Translations under genes and position numbers: made by a program
In this document: positions 22,801 to 34,524 of the stretch, one piece after another
Layout: the number at the start of each line of letters is the position of its first letter
Numbering within the stretch: position 1 is the stretch's first letter
Notes under the pieces: model-generated
Databases searched by the model: none
The model's input: only the letters and a program-made list of their open reading frames with translations
What the model was told of the DNA's origin: nothing
Assembly (NCBI GenBank): GCA_026545225.1
Contig: CM048846.1
Coordinates: forward strand, 19,208,501-19,272,500
Origin: Cornus controversa
Lineage: Eukaryota; Streptophyta; Magnoliopsida; Cornales; Cornaceae
Reading direction: 5' to 3'
DNA: 64,000 bases

Positions 22801-25800
22801 AAATGCCTGCTGCAAAATATGCTGAGCTGTGATTTTTTTCTTCAGCCAAGCAGCCCTGTTTCTTCTTCTTCTCTATTATCTCTCATCCCCTTTCTTTTTC
22901 TTCTTCATTGTATAATAATGCCTCTGTTTAATTGTATAATAATGGTTGTTTTTTTCTGCTCTGTTTTTTCATGTTTGTTGCTTTTTTGTTGTGAAATGCC
23001 TGCTGCAAAATATGCTGAGCTGGGAGCCTGTGATTCCTGTGAAAGTGAAACTATGTTTTTTTTATAAAAAAAATCTGTCTTTTTTGTTGTATAATTGTAT
23101 TTGCTACCTATTATATTGAATTCGTTTTGTTATATTGAATATAACACTTTGTACTTTAAAAGATGTCTAGTGAAGGTGTAAGAAAGGATCCAGTGTGGAA
23201 TTACGCATATTTAGCGAATCCACAAGATAGAAACGCTCTCACATGTAAATTTTGTGCGAAAGTTACAAAAGGAGGTGTTTATCGGGCTAAGCAACACTTG
23301 GCTAGAGGGTTTAGGAATGCAAAGGCTTGTAATAGATGCCCCGAACCTGGTAATAGTAGAAATGAAAGAGTACTTGAGTAAAAAAAAAAAGAAGAAAAAA
23401 AGCAAATGAATTTGTTACCAGATGATGACACTATTGATGGAGATGATGAGGAAGTTGGCATCCCCAAAAAAAAGAGCAGCTAGTGCTACTGTTAATTTAT
23501 CGAAAAAGCCAAAGCAAAAGGGACTGATTGATTTGTATTTTACCCCCAGACCAGAAACTATTGTTTAAAAAAGGAAGGAGGGAAATGAAAAATAAACCAC
23601 CATTAATGAGGCATGCAAGAAAGAGTTGAGGGGACGAGCACGCAGTGCTATAGCAAGGTGGATGTATGATGCAGGAATCTCATTCAATGCTGTTAAATAT
23701 GATAGCTTCGATGAGGCAATTGAAGCAATTGGACAATATGGTCCTGGCATGAAACCACCTAGTTATCACGAGGTGAGGGTTCCTTTGCTTAAGAAGGAGT
23801 TGAATAATACCAACAACTTGATGAGTGACCATAGAGAGGCGTGGAGAAAATATGGCTGCTCAATAATGGTAGATGGGTGGACAGACTGGAGAGGGAGGAC
23901 TTTGATTAATTTTTTAGTAAATTGTCTCAAGGGAACAATGTTTAAAGAGTCGGTGAATGCTTCTTCCTATTCAAAGGACAGGACAAAGATGTTTGACCTA
24001 CTTGAGAAATTTGTGCAGCGCATTGGAGCGGTAAATGTTGTTCAAGTTGTCACAGATAGTGAATCAAGCAATGTGGTTGCCGGTAAGAATGTTTTACATA
24101 CATTATAAAGATATATATAAGTATATATTATATACATTAGCAATGTTATTTTGATTTAGTCATTCTCTTTATATCATTTTTTTTTCTTTTGGTTTCAAAT
24201 AGGGAGATTGTTAGAAGCCACCTACCCACATTTGTATTGGACACCATGTGCTACTCCTTGCTTAGACTTGATGCTCGAAGACATCGAGAAGCTACCGGCC
24301 ATCTCTAGAACATTGAAGAGGGCAATAGAGCTTAATGGTTATATTTATAACCGTCCAAAGTTGTTGAACGTGTTGAGGCGCTTTACTAAGAAAAGGGAGT
24401 TGCATAGGCCTGCTAAGATTCGGTTTGCTACTGCTTTCATCACACTATCAAGTATTCATAAGCAAAAGGAAAACTTGAGAAAGATGTTTACTTCGGAGGA
24501 GTGGAGTCGTAGTAAATGGGCAAAAGAGCAAGCTGGCAAAAGAATAGCTTCTTATATTTTGATGCCTTCCTTTTGGAACAACATTGTATTCAGCCTTGAG
24601 GTTTCAGGTCCTCTTGTTCGTGTTTTGAGATTAGTGGATGGTGAGAAAAAGCCTCCTATAGGATACATTTATGAGGTTATGGATAGGGCCAAAGAAGCCA
24701 TTGCAAAGTCCTTTAATGAAAACAAGGAGAAGTATAAGGAAATTTTTGAAATCATTGATAGGAGGTAGAATGTTCAACTTCATCGCCCTTTGCATGCGGC
24801 GGGTTATTACTTGAACCCAGAGTTCTTTTATTGAGAGGGATGTAGAGATTGCAAAAGGTTTGTATGATTGTATAGAAAAGTTAATCCCAAAAACCACACA
24901 ACAAGACAAAATTATTGAGGAGTTGGAGTTCTGTAATAAAGCCGAGCCTCTTTGGTAGTACTTTTGCAATTAGATAGAGATGTACACGATCACCAAGTAA
25001 ATTATATTAACTTAGTATATCATTTAGTATATTGACTAATTTATTTAATTATTTAGACAATAAAGTCAATCCAAACACGAAGCTTAAGATCATTTACTAA
25101 TTTATTTAAAAGCTAGTTGGTGGGAAACATATGGCAAGTCAACACCACTTTTGCAAAAGTTTGTTATAGCGGTTCTAAGCCTCACTTGTAGTGCTTCTGG
25201 TTGTGAATGAAATTGGAGCATGTTTGAACATATAAGTAATTAGTAAGTACTAACTAATTGGTAATTTAATTATTGAAAATCAAATTATTAATTTTTTATA
25301 CTTACTAGTTAAAATTGAATTTATTGCAACTTCATAGCAAGAAAAGAAATAGGCTCTCTTAAACAACTTTGAATGATTTAGTGTTCATCAAATATAATAC
25401 GGCATTAAAGCGTCAATATAACATGCATAACACTCTTGATCCCATTTTACTCAATGACATTGATGATAGCAATGAGTGGTTGATTGGGAGGATGGATGGC
25501 AATTCAAATGCAGAAGATGATCCATTGATGATGATTTATTGACATGGGGGTGTTGTTGCCAATGCTACTGGCATTGGAGAGGGTGGTACTAGTCTCCGGT
25601 CTAGATCAAAATCTAGTTCGCGGCCAACGGCGAAGTTTACTGGAAGCTCCTCCTCTAAAGTTTCACTTCAACTTATAGATGAGGATGGAGAAGATGCAGA
25701 TTCAGAGGAGACAGAAGAGAATCCTGAGGGTTATGAGTCATTTAATGATGATGAAGATCTTGTGTTTGATGATGAGAATGATGCTTAGATCCTTAATCTT

Positions 25801-28352
25801 TTAGTGTTGTCTTCTTAGGAAGAAGTGAACATTTCTATGTTTGTTTTATTTTTTGTTTCGTTAGTTAACTTTTGCAACCAATATTAGGCTTTTTATTGTT
25901 GCTTGCCTATAATGCCTTTTGTATTTATAAGGTTTGTATTGTTGTTGGCTTTGTTTTGCTAGATGTTGGCTACAAATGTTATTTTTTTTTTTTAAAAAAA
26001 AAAAATTCAACTTGCGTCTCGCTTCAATCAGGCACTAGCCTCGCCTTGTGCCTTGCGTCTCAAGTTCTAGGAGGCCTTAGCGCCTCGATGCGCCTTGAGC
26101 CTTTAACAACTATGATACTTTCCCTTTTAATTTATTTGACATTCGTTTATCACATATAACCCTTGTAGCATTCCTCCACTTTGTCCAAACTATTCCAATT
26201 CTACTACTTACATCATCATCAATCTCTCCATCCTTTTGAAGATATTATTTTACTATTGAAAATAAAAGAAAAATAACAAATAGTATGATGAATATCTAGT
26301 TGTGTCTGCGTCTTGTTTGGTAATTTGATACATTTAAAACTTGGACACATATTTGCACTCGACACACGTAACCAAGTCCATGCAACATAGACCACCACCA
26401 CCTTCAACATCCTAAAAGGCTTTATCAGTGTAAGGTGTATATCAAGAACTTTTGTTTTGGACTTGAAAACCCATAAACAAATCTAATTCTGCAACTACTT
26501 TACCATCTCCATTGATGATACATCACCAAATTTATCACTATTATCAACTATCGAAGAGAACACATAAAAAATCTAATTCTGCAACTACTTTACCATCTCC
26601 ATTGATGATACATCACCAAATTTATCACAATTATCAACCATAGAACTAAAGAGTTCTAAAGCTTCACCTTCTAATTTTTTATTTATTCTTTTTGGGGGTG
26701 GAGGTGGGGGTGGGGGGGTGTTATTTCATTTTTTTTTGCTCTCAAAATGGTCAAGATCAGACCTCTGAAGCATATTACTGATTCACAAGCTTGAAAACTG
26801 TTGCTTTTAGTAGCACAAACGCTTCAATGAACCTATCATTTATCAATAATAGATTTTCAATTGAGGGCATGTTTTAGTTGTGTCAATCAATTTGAGAATG
26901 CAAACTCGAGTTCGATCATGAGAAACACCCTTTCTTTATTATTTTTTATGAGCACCCCCTCTGTATAAACCTTGTATGACGATGTGGTAAGTAGGCTGGA
27001 TATTGAAGGTAACATTTGGGTGGTGATAGGATTCGTAGATTGCTCATGGTTGTAGTATTGTATATGAAAGTGGCTACTAGCGATTCACCCGCTACTAGAT
27101 CCAGGGATCCCACCTTATTCTCAAACCAGATGGGTTGGTTGGGCGTTTCAATTGACGTGATGAGGTCTCTAAAAGGGAAGTAGGGCACCTTTCGAATGAA
27201 AATAGCTATGAAACCCCTCCGAAGAATTTTGAGCTATGATCAATACCCCACTGGCTGGTGGCAATACAGTTTGCGATGCCAACAGGGTTTCAAACGGGTG
27301 GGTTTTTGGGCACATTTATGTATTATTTTGGTATATCAGATACTGGAATACTTTATGGGCTTTCTTGTTTAAAGAAATCTTTTGAAGCATTTTTTAGTAC
27401 ACTTCCCTTTTTTTGAATTTTAATTTTTGTGATATACAGGTAGAAGTATTGTGGAGCAAGGGGATTAAGAAATTGCCTCCACTTTTTCCTCTGCTTGTGA
27501 AAGGCCGTAACCTCTATAAATTGAAGACTTTCAGACAGGTGATTATTTATATTTATTGAAGCAGCAATTCTTGGTATAGTCCCATCAACCGCAGTGCGCT
27601 TGATGTTCTTTCTTTCCTTCTCCCTTTTAGCGTTGGAAGAATGAAGCAGAAAGATCAAGAGTCCTTGCTGAGAAGCACAAAAGAGGGACAGCAGCAAGAC
27701 TCAAGAAAGCAATGAAGACCAAGAGGCCATGGTCTACAAATGAAGGTATGGTGAGAGATAGAGAGAGGGAGTGGGGGGTTGGCAATTTCCCATGCATTCA
27801 TTCTCCTAACTTCATTGGTGATGATAATTAGGTGTGAAGCGTCAGAAACATTCTCATCATTCACGGCCATCCGGAACGAGACAGAGAACTGAACCAGAGA
27901 AAGGAAAGCACATGAATGGAGGTGGAAATGCCTCAAAGGCACGTCGTCAAAAGGTCCCTCAAGTTGGACAAGTGAAGTCTAGGCAAACTACAAAACCAGG
28001 ACCATTGAAATCTAGTAGGCATCAAAACCTCACCCATGCAACCGGAAACGCAAATGTGGAATTTCACCACCAGAACCAATCAGTTCGCCATCCTTGTTAT
28101 GAAGTCGGCTCTACATCATCTACAATGAGGTTCCCTCATTTCCAGGGTTATGTGGGTTCATCTGTCATGCCTCCATCACAATACCAAGGTTTAAACCATG
28201 TAACTTATCCCCTCCATGTCAATTTACATCCTAGCTACGGGTTTCGACCAAGAAATCTGAACCACTTTCCAGAATCAATGAACATCTATAGACCGTTGCA
28301 CTTGTATCCCTCCGGAACCGAGACATTTGGACAGAGGAGATATAGATTTTAG
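16816..28352 (+). CDS. Acidic SAP-domain protein (similar to 'CCCH zinc finger protein 62' group), 9 exons
   Basis: Exons: 16816-16940, 17038-17237, 18089-18206, 19916-19977, 20076-20127, 20220-20325, 27440-27538, 27631-27745, 27832-28352; 1,398 nt, 465 aa, all phases consistent. The first 105 residues are Ser/Asp/Glu-rich and include a 21-residue repeat. Exon 3 encodes a SAP motif (about 113-147: LNLKDCKAYLRKYGLRITG then CIQRIKEHWR), a fold that binds DNA. A conserved central part (about 148-255) contains TGNFLGKRTVAGRIVKESYG and LPLLVKGRNLYKLKTFRQRW, which I associate with plant proteins labelled C3H62. The tail is basic, His/Pro/Tyr-rich and low in complexity. No CCCH zinc finger is visible in these exons, so the C3H name may not fit this copy. 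A nuclear role in nucleic-acid binding is inferred. The 5' leader has a (CT)n run near 16697-16712. Confidence 0.85.
17108..17233 (+). repeat. 63-nt in-frame tandem duplication in SAP exon 2
   Basis: Units 17108-17170 and 17171-17233 differ at very few bases. Each encodes the same acidic block, with core DEDSSDPEDDESRGNRVIS. The length is a multiple of three, so the frame is kept and the protein gains 21 residues. Confidence 0.9.
17351..17550. repeat. Near-perfect inverted repeat (hairpin) in SAP intron 2
   Basis: Left arm 17351-17417 and right arm 17484-17550 are reverse complements over 67 bases with one visible mismatch, around a 66-base loop. The arms begin TGTAACACAAGATTTTCC. The motif TTCCCTGGAAATGATA also recurs in the loop. 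No clear target duplication is seen, so it may be a foldback transposon, a locally made inversion or a small-RNA precursor. Confidence 0.9.
20777..21333. mobile_element. Non-autonomous hAT element, 557 bp, TAGGGATGGCAAT ends
   Basis: Perfect 8-bp direct repeats TTCATGGA (20769-20776 and 21334-21341) flank the element. The ends are perfect inverted repeats TAGGGATGGCAAT followed by GGGACGGGT-like sequence. The interior carries a diverged tandem repeat around 20965-21170 containing TATGTTAGGTTAG. It codes for nothing. It lies in SAP intron 6. Confidence 0.92.
22210..22690 (+). repeat. 480-bp polypyrimidine (TTC/CT) tract
   Basis: The + strand is almost entirely C and T, built from TTCTTC and CTCTCT runs in a 70-90-bp higher pattern (CTTTCTCGCCCTTCTTCT recurs). 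Long open frames in it (Ser/Phe/Leu-rich on +, Lys/Glu/Arg-rich on -) come from the composition and are not genes. It lies between the left end of the hAT and its transposase. Confidence 0.9.
23163..25788 (+). pseudogene. Broken hAT transposase (BED finger, DUF659, C-terminal region)
   Basis: From ATG 23163 comes a BED-type zinc finger (CKFC, then KQHLARG and C residues), ended by a frame break at an A-run near 23380. Sequence in other frames continues the usual linker (LPDDDTIDGDDEE). The DUF659 domain follows at about 23626-24082 (PPSYHEVRVPLLKKEL, SIMVDGWTDWRGR, VVTDSESSNVVAG). An intron of the usual form (24083-24202) then leads into 24203-24768 (YWTPCATPCLDLMLEDIEK). After a stop at about 24768 several more breaks occur. 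The C-terminal end is recognisable at about 25370-25788 (IKYNTALKRQY, then an acidic tail). It cannot make a working transposase as it stands. Confidence 0.9.
26478..26650. repeat. 90-bp tandem duplication
   Basis: Two units with a 90-bp period start at about 26478 and 26568 and share ATCTAATTCTGCAACTACTT through AAATTTATCAC. They are nearly identical over about 75 bp. Non-coding, in SAP intron 6. Confidence 0.85.
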
Positions 28353-29927
28353 AGATGTTATATGTTGGGATATCATGCCAAAGCTGTGTATAGTTCATGC
28401 ACATCAGAAATGCTGCGGTAAGATTGTGAATGCCCAATGCAGCAACTATATTCTCTCCCTCCCTTGATGGGTTTGACTTTGTGCAAACAAAATTTTCTTT
28501 TGGTAATTTGATCCTCTTGATATTGTTTCAGTTTTTAATTTTGAATTCATACTTTATTATTTTCTTTCTCCAAATGCTTGCCAGCGAACCTGGAAGTGCT
28601 TCTCTCTTCCATAGCATTAAACATTTAGTCCATTCCTAAAATTTATTTTGTTAACCTTGGATGAGAATTTTGTTCAGTTATATGAATACCTAGAATGAAG
28701 TTACAACTGTATTTAATCAGTCAAGGGTTTATATGTAATAGGTTGTTAATTTTGAATTATGACTTTAAAATGAAAGGTGAATATGATTCATGTATTGACA
28801 AAGGATTATATATATATACACAAACAAGCACGAGCTCTATGCACTGCGCACGACTTTTTTTTAAAATGGAGTCAGCAAGGAAATATGATTTTTGGGTGGT
28901 AATATATTATATGGCATTGTATCCTCAATTGTTGGCTTAAGAAATCAATGAGATCAGTCTCTTGTTAAAACAATTAAGATTGTATATTCAGAATAATCAA
29001 TCTCTTCGTTGGACTTGGGCCTTGTTTAGTAACTCAGTTAGGTACTTAATTTGTCAATAAATTAAATACTTACTCAATTAAGTAGGTTTAATAATACAAT
29101 ATAAATACCATTAAAAAAATAAATGATAGATAAAATTTTAAAGAAATCCCACTTGGTTGAGAGTTGAGACCGAAAGAGAGAGAAAATGGAAAAGCACTTC
29201 TTGACATGCCATTTGGTTGAAGCCGAAAGGGAGAGAGAATGGAAAAGCACTTTTAGTAAATGCAAAGAACACTTTAGGTAATGGTCGGTGAGTCGTAGGT
29301 CAGGTCGCATCTTTAGCTATAGCGTTGATGATTTATGGGGCCCACAAAATAACGGCTCTTAAAGAGACCTGACACGTTATATTATATAGATTCAGCTTTT
29401 TCATTGATATATACCTCTCCTTCACTTTCTCTCTCCAAAGATACCTTTTGTGTGGAAGTTCGTATTTACGTACTTCAACCTTGTGCGTCCTCAATTCGAA
29501 CACGAAAACCTTTTACCATCCATTCAACACTCGCCCCAATCATAGTCGCCATGGTCCTTCTCGGTCATGAATCCGGATCTCCTCAGATTGGGTTTCTGTC
29601 AATTGCGACTTACCCACCACAATACAATCGATTAAGAATAAAATTATTACATAAATAATCTAACATTTTTAGATAAACTACGTAAAACTATTAAGCAGAC
29701 AACAAGTAGTTGTAGCATATAGAAAGAATGGTCCATGTTTTTACTAACGAAAAAACCATTTCTTAATTATTTCATAACCATATATATAACAACATTTAGA
29801 TACACGGTCAAACCATATCCAAGCACAAAAGTTAATAACTACACACCCACCCAGCATAAAAGTAAATAAATTCTATAATTGGGTACAATTGACACATTAT
29901 TAATAAGATGATGTTAAATAATCAGAA
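28353..29927. other. Convergent spacer between SAP gene and dehydrogenase gene
   Basis: The 3' ends of the two genes face each other here. The first few hundred bases should be SAP 3' UTR. A short imperfect tandem repeat occurs at about 29152-29255 (GAGAGAAAATGGAAAAGCAC and close copies). I see no gene; the open frame at 29404-29658 has no recognisable domain. Confidence 0.5.
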
Positions 29928-32106
29928 CTAGAACGTATAGGATCTTGAGTGATAGGGACGAAGGTCGATCTCTTGGGTCCAAGCTGATCGGTTCTGGGCG
30001 TGCAAGTGCCAGTAAGTCTGAGCCACCGTATCAGGGTCCATAGAACCATCCCCTCCTCCGCTTTGTTGTTCTCCTATCCACGATCGCTTATGCATTTGAG
30101 ACTGCATCTGAGACGTTGACAATCTCCTGCAATATTTTCACAATTTTCTCTCTATTTATTAGCTAAAATCTAGACATAGATTGTAATTTTTATTCCATAT
30201 ATTCATTAGTTAATGTTAGTAAAGAAAGAAGTAGAGACAAATTTAAATTTTAGCATATTTTATACAAAAACGTGCCAAAAATTAAACTCAATTTTCACCT
30301 CCCTCAAAAAAAACTCAAAACTCAATTTTTTGATTCACAGTTTGAATTAAGAATTTCAATTAATGTTTAGAAAATAAAATATAATTGTTACATGTCTATA
30401 AATATATATATAGAGAAGATATCCCCAAATAGAAAAGGACATGAAATCTCCTACAATATGCTAGAGTAGTGTAGAAAAAGAAATTAAATCTCTATTTTAG
30501 AAATACAAACATAGAAAAGAAAAGATTCTTCCATAAAACCTGACCTGAAGAAGATTGGGACACTAATAATTAATAATTCAATTAGTGTGAATTTGATGAA
30601 GAATTGATTAAAAATATTATTTACATACTAGTTTATCATGTATAATATTGAGACTTTTATTTATTTAAGTTTTTCTTCACTTTTTCTACTGGACTGTTTT
30701 TTTTTTTTTTTTGAACTATGATCAGATATAAAAATAAAAAATAAACCATATTTTTTTTTGGTATTTCCTTTCTTTTTCTCTCACATTTCTAAGTTATATT
30801 TTAATTTTTTTTTAAATATTACCCCTCATAATAAATATCAGAATAACAGAATCTATTACCCGATCAGATTGGATCGCAGATATACCTCATTGAATTCCTC
30901 AAGAACTTTTTATGATATATTAAGCAATGAATGCATTAATGTGGAAAGTTGTTTCCTAATAGTTAAGGTCGGAAACAAAACATAAGAAGTGAGATACTGA
31001 TAAATTTATTCTGGAATCAGTGAAGTGGATAACCATGTTTTTACTTCAAAAAAATGGTAATAAAAAAACAAACATACCGTGCACCGATGATGCCGTCGAT
31101 GATAACGTGCGCCACGTGTACACCCAGAGGTTGAAACTCTCTAGCCAGGCATTGCGACAAAGCTCTCATAGCAAACTTCCCACAACCTGTGTACGAGTAT
31201 TACACACACACACAGAATTATAATAATATTATATGTTATGGGTTTATAGTAATAATATTTAAAATTTAAAAGTAAAGTATTAAATTTATTTTTTAATGTA
31301 GTATTTATTTATTTATATATATATTTTTACAAAAGTGAAATTTACATAGTTCAGAGTAACCAGCAATGCCGTTGAGAGAAGCAGAACAGCCAGTGAAGAG
31401 AATAGTCCCTCTTCCTCTTTCAACCATGCCCGGAAGTACCTTTTCATGTCAACCAAACAAACCCAAATTTTCTTTCTCAAAATCAAACACCAAAGGAAGA
31501 AAAACTGATTCAGATGGTATGATTACTTGAATGTTCCGAGTTTTTTTTTAGGAATAATATTGCGAGTGTGTGCAAAAGCTTAGCTTGAACATCCAAAACA
31601 AAAATGAGGAGATGAACGACAACCTGTTGGGCACACTGAAAGGCTCCGACGGAAGAGACGGCGATGGATTTCTCGAAAGAGTCGATTCGAATGTCGGCGA
31701 AGTTGGTGGGTTGCCAATTGGGGACGGACGGGTACGCATTGTAGACGAGAACCTCGACAAACCCTAGAGAGTGAACGCCTTCGAATGCCTCTCTCACGCT
31801 GCGAGAGTCAGAGCAGTCGATTCGGATTGCGAAGACTTGTGCCTTTTCCTCTCTGGCTATCTCGTCGGCGAATTTCGATAGTCTATCTGTAAAGCAGAGT
31901 ACTGGGTATTATATATATATATATATATATATCAGAAATGATTGATTGAAAGTAGAGAGAGAGAGAGTGCCTAGGTCGCGTGAGAGGATGGCGACGGTGT
32001 AGCCTTCGTGGGCGAACTTGCGGGCGATGGAGCGGCCGAGCTTGGGTCCGACGCCGACAATGGCGGCGATGCCTCTGGAAGAGGTGGAGCTCGCCATGTT
32101 GCGCAT
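29928..32106 (-). CDS. Short-chain dehydrogenase/reductase family protein, 5 exons
   Basis: Exons in transcript order: 32106-31971, 31886-31624, 31439-31346, 31186-31078, 30126-29928. This gives 266 aa from MRNMASS, or 263 aa from the second Met (32097); the choice is open. Numbering from MASS, a Rossmann glycine motif VGVGPKLG (14-21) binds NAD(P). Asp66 follows beta-strand 3, YNAYP (91-95) replaces the usual NNAG, and GCSAS (147-151) supplies the likely catalytic Ser. The usual YxxxK is not present: Lys165 has Leu at the minus-4 position and the nearest Tyr is 158. The tail (AWTQEIDLRPYHSRSYTF) is conserved in this plant SDR group as I remember it. The substrate is unknown. Intron 1 appears to use a GC donor. 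The other introns are GT-AG. Confidence 0.88.
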
Positions 32107-32341
32107 CTTAGCTTGGATCAAACTGTGGCCAAGAGGAGAGAGAGAGAGAGAGTGAGAACACAAATATCCCCCAAACCCTTCTTCTTATATCGCTGTCTTC
32201 TTATGCTTCTTCCCGAGGAAGGACAAGCTTTCGGAGGCCGACGGAACAGTCTCCTCCGTCGCTGTCTAAGTCGCTGCCTGCTATGCGAAAGTGTCACTAT
32301 TTTGGTTTTTGCTCCTTCTGTACCACTGCTTCTTATGTCCC

Positions 32342-32352
32342 TCTATATATAC
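32342..32352 (-). promoter_or_regulatory. Possible TATA box of dehydrogenase gene
   Basis: On the minus strand the sequence reads TATATATAG about 240 bases upstream of the first Met. The leader between them includes a (CT)n run (GA on the + strand at about 32134-32152), common in plant 5' UTRs. The position is plausible but unproven. Confidence 0.35.
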
Positions 32353-32399
32353 ATAAACATACATATACATACACATACATATACATATGTATGACCCTA

Positions 32400-34085
32400 C
32401 TTGACTTTTCATACACTCGGAAGAATCGGACAGTAAATACTCCCTTTAAGATTCTATGAATAATTGGCAATGATAACGGTACAAGTTTGGGTTGGGGACC
32501 TCTCTCACAGTGATCCGTTCATAATTCGTGTTTGTTTAGCAAATTACTCTCGTGCCCCCATCTATTCTGTTCCTTTTAATCACTCGGTCCGTAGAGTTAT
32601 GTATGGAGCTATTATTCATAGAAATCCACAATCCCATTAAAATATGATTATAGCATTTTAATTTTCCATGCCACAAATCTAATAAAGAATATGTACTTTT
32701 CACCAGCTAAAAACCTACAACCTAAGATAGATAGAAGACCTAGCGGTACAACTATTTCTTCTTTTAAGTATTTTTTGTTGTTGCTGAGATACAGTGTCTT
32801 GTGACCATTTTGCTAAAATGGATCACACTACAATGTAGAAAGAGAGGCAAGAGAGAGATTTAAATTTATGGATTTTCCTTGTTGAAAATTTTAAAGAAAT
32901 TTTTTTCTTAGGAGATTGAAATTTTCTTCTTGATTGGTGATAAATTTGCCCTTCACAATATTGATCAGAGACGCGCAAAAAATGACTGCAAGTCACGGTG
33001 AGAAGCAGTTGCGGCTGAACTAGTTAGAGGACGGCTAAATGGTCACCACGAAAAGCTCTGATTACCTTGTTGATGTCTCTAGAGTGGTTGTGCTGCTGAA
33101 CTTGTAAAGAAAACTAGGATAGGGTTTTCATAATATATATGCACACACACACACACTTTAAGAGTATTTTAATAAATAATATACAATATAAGGGTAAAAT
33201 AGTAAATTAGTAAGGCGGTGCAGGGTTGGGCCACCTTCTCACGTGTTGTGGATCGATCTCTCTCGAGGGTGCCTGAACTTGTTACAAAAATGAGGCTAGG
33301 GTTTTCTTATTCTCTCTCTCTCTCTATATATATATACACTTAACGGTATTTCAGTATACAATATAGGGGTAAAATAGTAAATTAGTAATATAAATGGGCT
33401 GGACTACCTTTCCCATCTCTACACGGGTTTTTCACTACCAAATCCATCCCTATCCAAAACCCTTACACGAATATGCAAAACAGTTTAAAACTAACTGAAT
33501 TCTTGTTGCAACGGGGTGTTTTGCTATTCCTAACTATAACTATATGTGAAAAATATTTTAATTAGTCTATTACATGAGATGAATCTCATGAAAATTGTAA
33601 TTAGAGAAAAACTTTGCATGAATCACATTATCATGTTCCTCGTATTTAAAGCTCTGGTCACAAAAAAAAAAAAAAATTAAAATACCTTAAAATAAAATAC
33701 ACAAGCTAGTGATATTTGGAGAATAATCAATTCAGCTTAAAAGCAGTAAATTAGTATCCATCCATGTGAGGTTCTAAGCGTAAGATAAAGCAACTTGGTG
33801 ACACATATTCAAGTGAATGCCTTCTCCACCACAGCTTTTATGACTTTCCAAAAAAGGGCCCGACAATTTCCAAACTTGGCCAAGCAGACAGAAAGCCTCA
33901 TTCATTATGCAACTTGTCCACTAGTCATACCCGTATACCATTTTTTTCTTGTATGGTCCCTCGGATCGGATTAGGATCCATTACTGTAACGGATGGGTCC
34001 AGAATTTCTTATACACTTCGCTAACGCCATTAACTCTTATGATTTGATGTAAAATACTCATCCCCTTTCTCAATATCCTTATCTC

Positions 34086-34132
<47 letters not shown>

Positions 34133-34488
34133 GTAATTTCTCTCATTGAATATTTTGTTGATTTCATGGTTTCTACTCCCTTTCATATTGGAAACTTTGA
34201 TTGCATACCATTCTTACTTTTGTTTTTCAGTAGTGTTCTAAGTAATGCATCGTTATCGATGTCGTTAAGGGTGGTGAGAGAGAAGAAATTATAAGTGCCA
34301 TGGAGTATAGTCTCTAACCACAAATTAATTGATGATAGATGGATTAAAATGGGTTTCTGTCAATTCTATAAATTGATACCATGTTCCATTTTCGACAGAG
34401 TAATGATATAGACTTTGGTATGGGAATACCAAAATTTGACTTTATAATACCGAATTAACTTTACACATTGAATAATATAATTAAATTC

Positions 34489-34524
<36 letters not shown>

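Larger units (their letters stand above)
21946..26114 (+). mobile_element. hAT transposon, 4.17 kb, BED/DUF659 type, decayed
   Basis: The ends are inverted repeats: CATAGTTGTCAAAGGC on the left, and CATAGTTGTTAAAGGC as the reverse complement of the right. An 8-bp target duplication with one mismatch flanks it (ATACTTTT at 21938-21945, ATACTTTC at 26115-26122). GC-rich subterminal GGCGC-type repeats sit inside both ends, as expected for hAT transposase binding. A long polypyrimidine leader and a broken transposase gene lie between. The tandem repeat at about 22740-22830 and 22925-23030 (CTGCTGCAAAATATGCTGAG) is part of its leader. It inserted into the RTE fragment. Confidence 0.92.
21480..26262 (-). 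mobile_element. RTE-like LINE fragment, split by a hAT element
   Basis: Minus-strand translations carry the C-terminal motifs of plant RTE LINE polymerases: KDGEIDDDV, WTKWRNATRVICDKR and KLKGKVY at 26262-26115, then MIRPIMLYGAKCW, AEMRML-like and RLTWYGHLQRRP at 21929-21640. The two parts are contiguous once the hAT at 21946-26114 is removed. The 3' side ends in a short GAT-rich tail near 21498, typical of RTE. Only the last part of the element is present (5' truncated), with frame damage near the end. It is a dead copy in SAP intron 6. Confidence 0.85.

Noticed and set aside
26478-26650. Possible CRISPR-like spaced repeats
   Set aside because: There are only two long near-identical units, a plain tandem duplication; CRISPR arrays are not expected in a plant nuclear genome.
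27655-27942. Minus-strand open frames over SAP exons 8 and 9
   Set aside because: They are shadows of the sense coding exons, which join in frame through normal splice sites.
29404-29658. 84-residue open frame between the SAP and dehydrogenase genes
   Set aside because: No domain, no splice context, and its composition matches the surrounding spacer.
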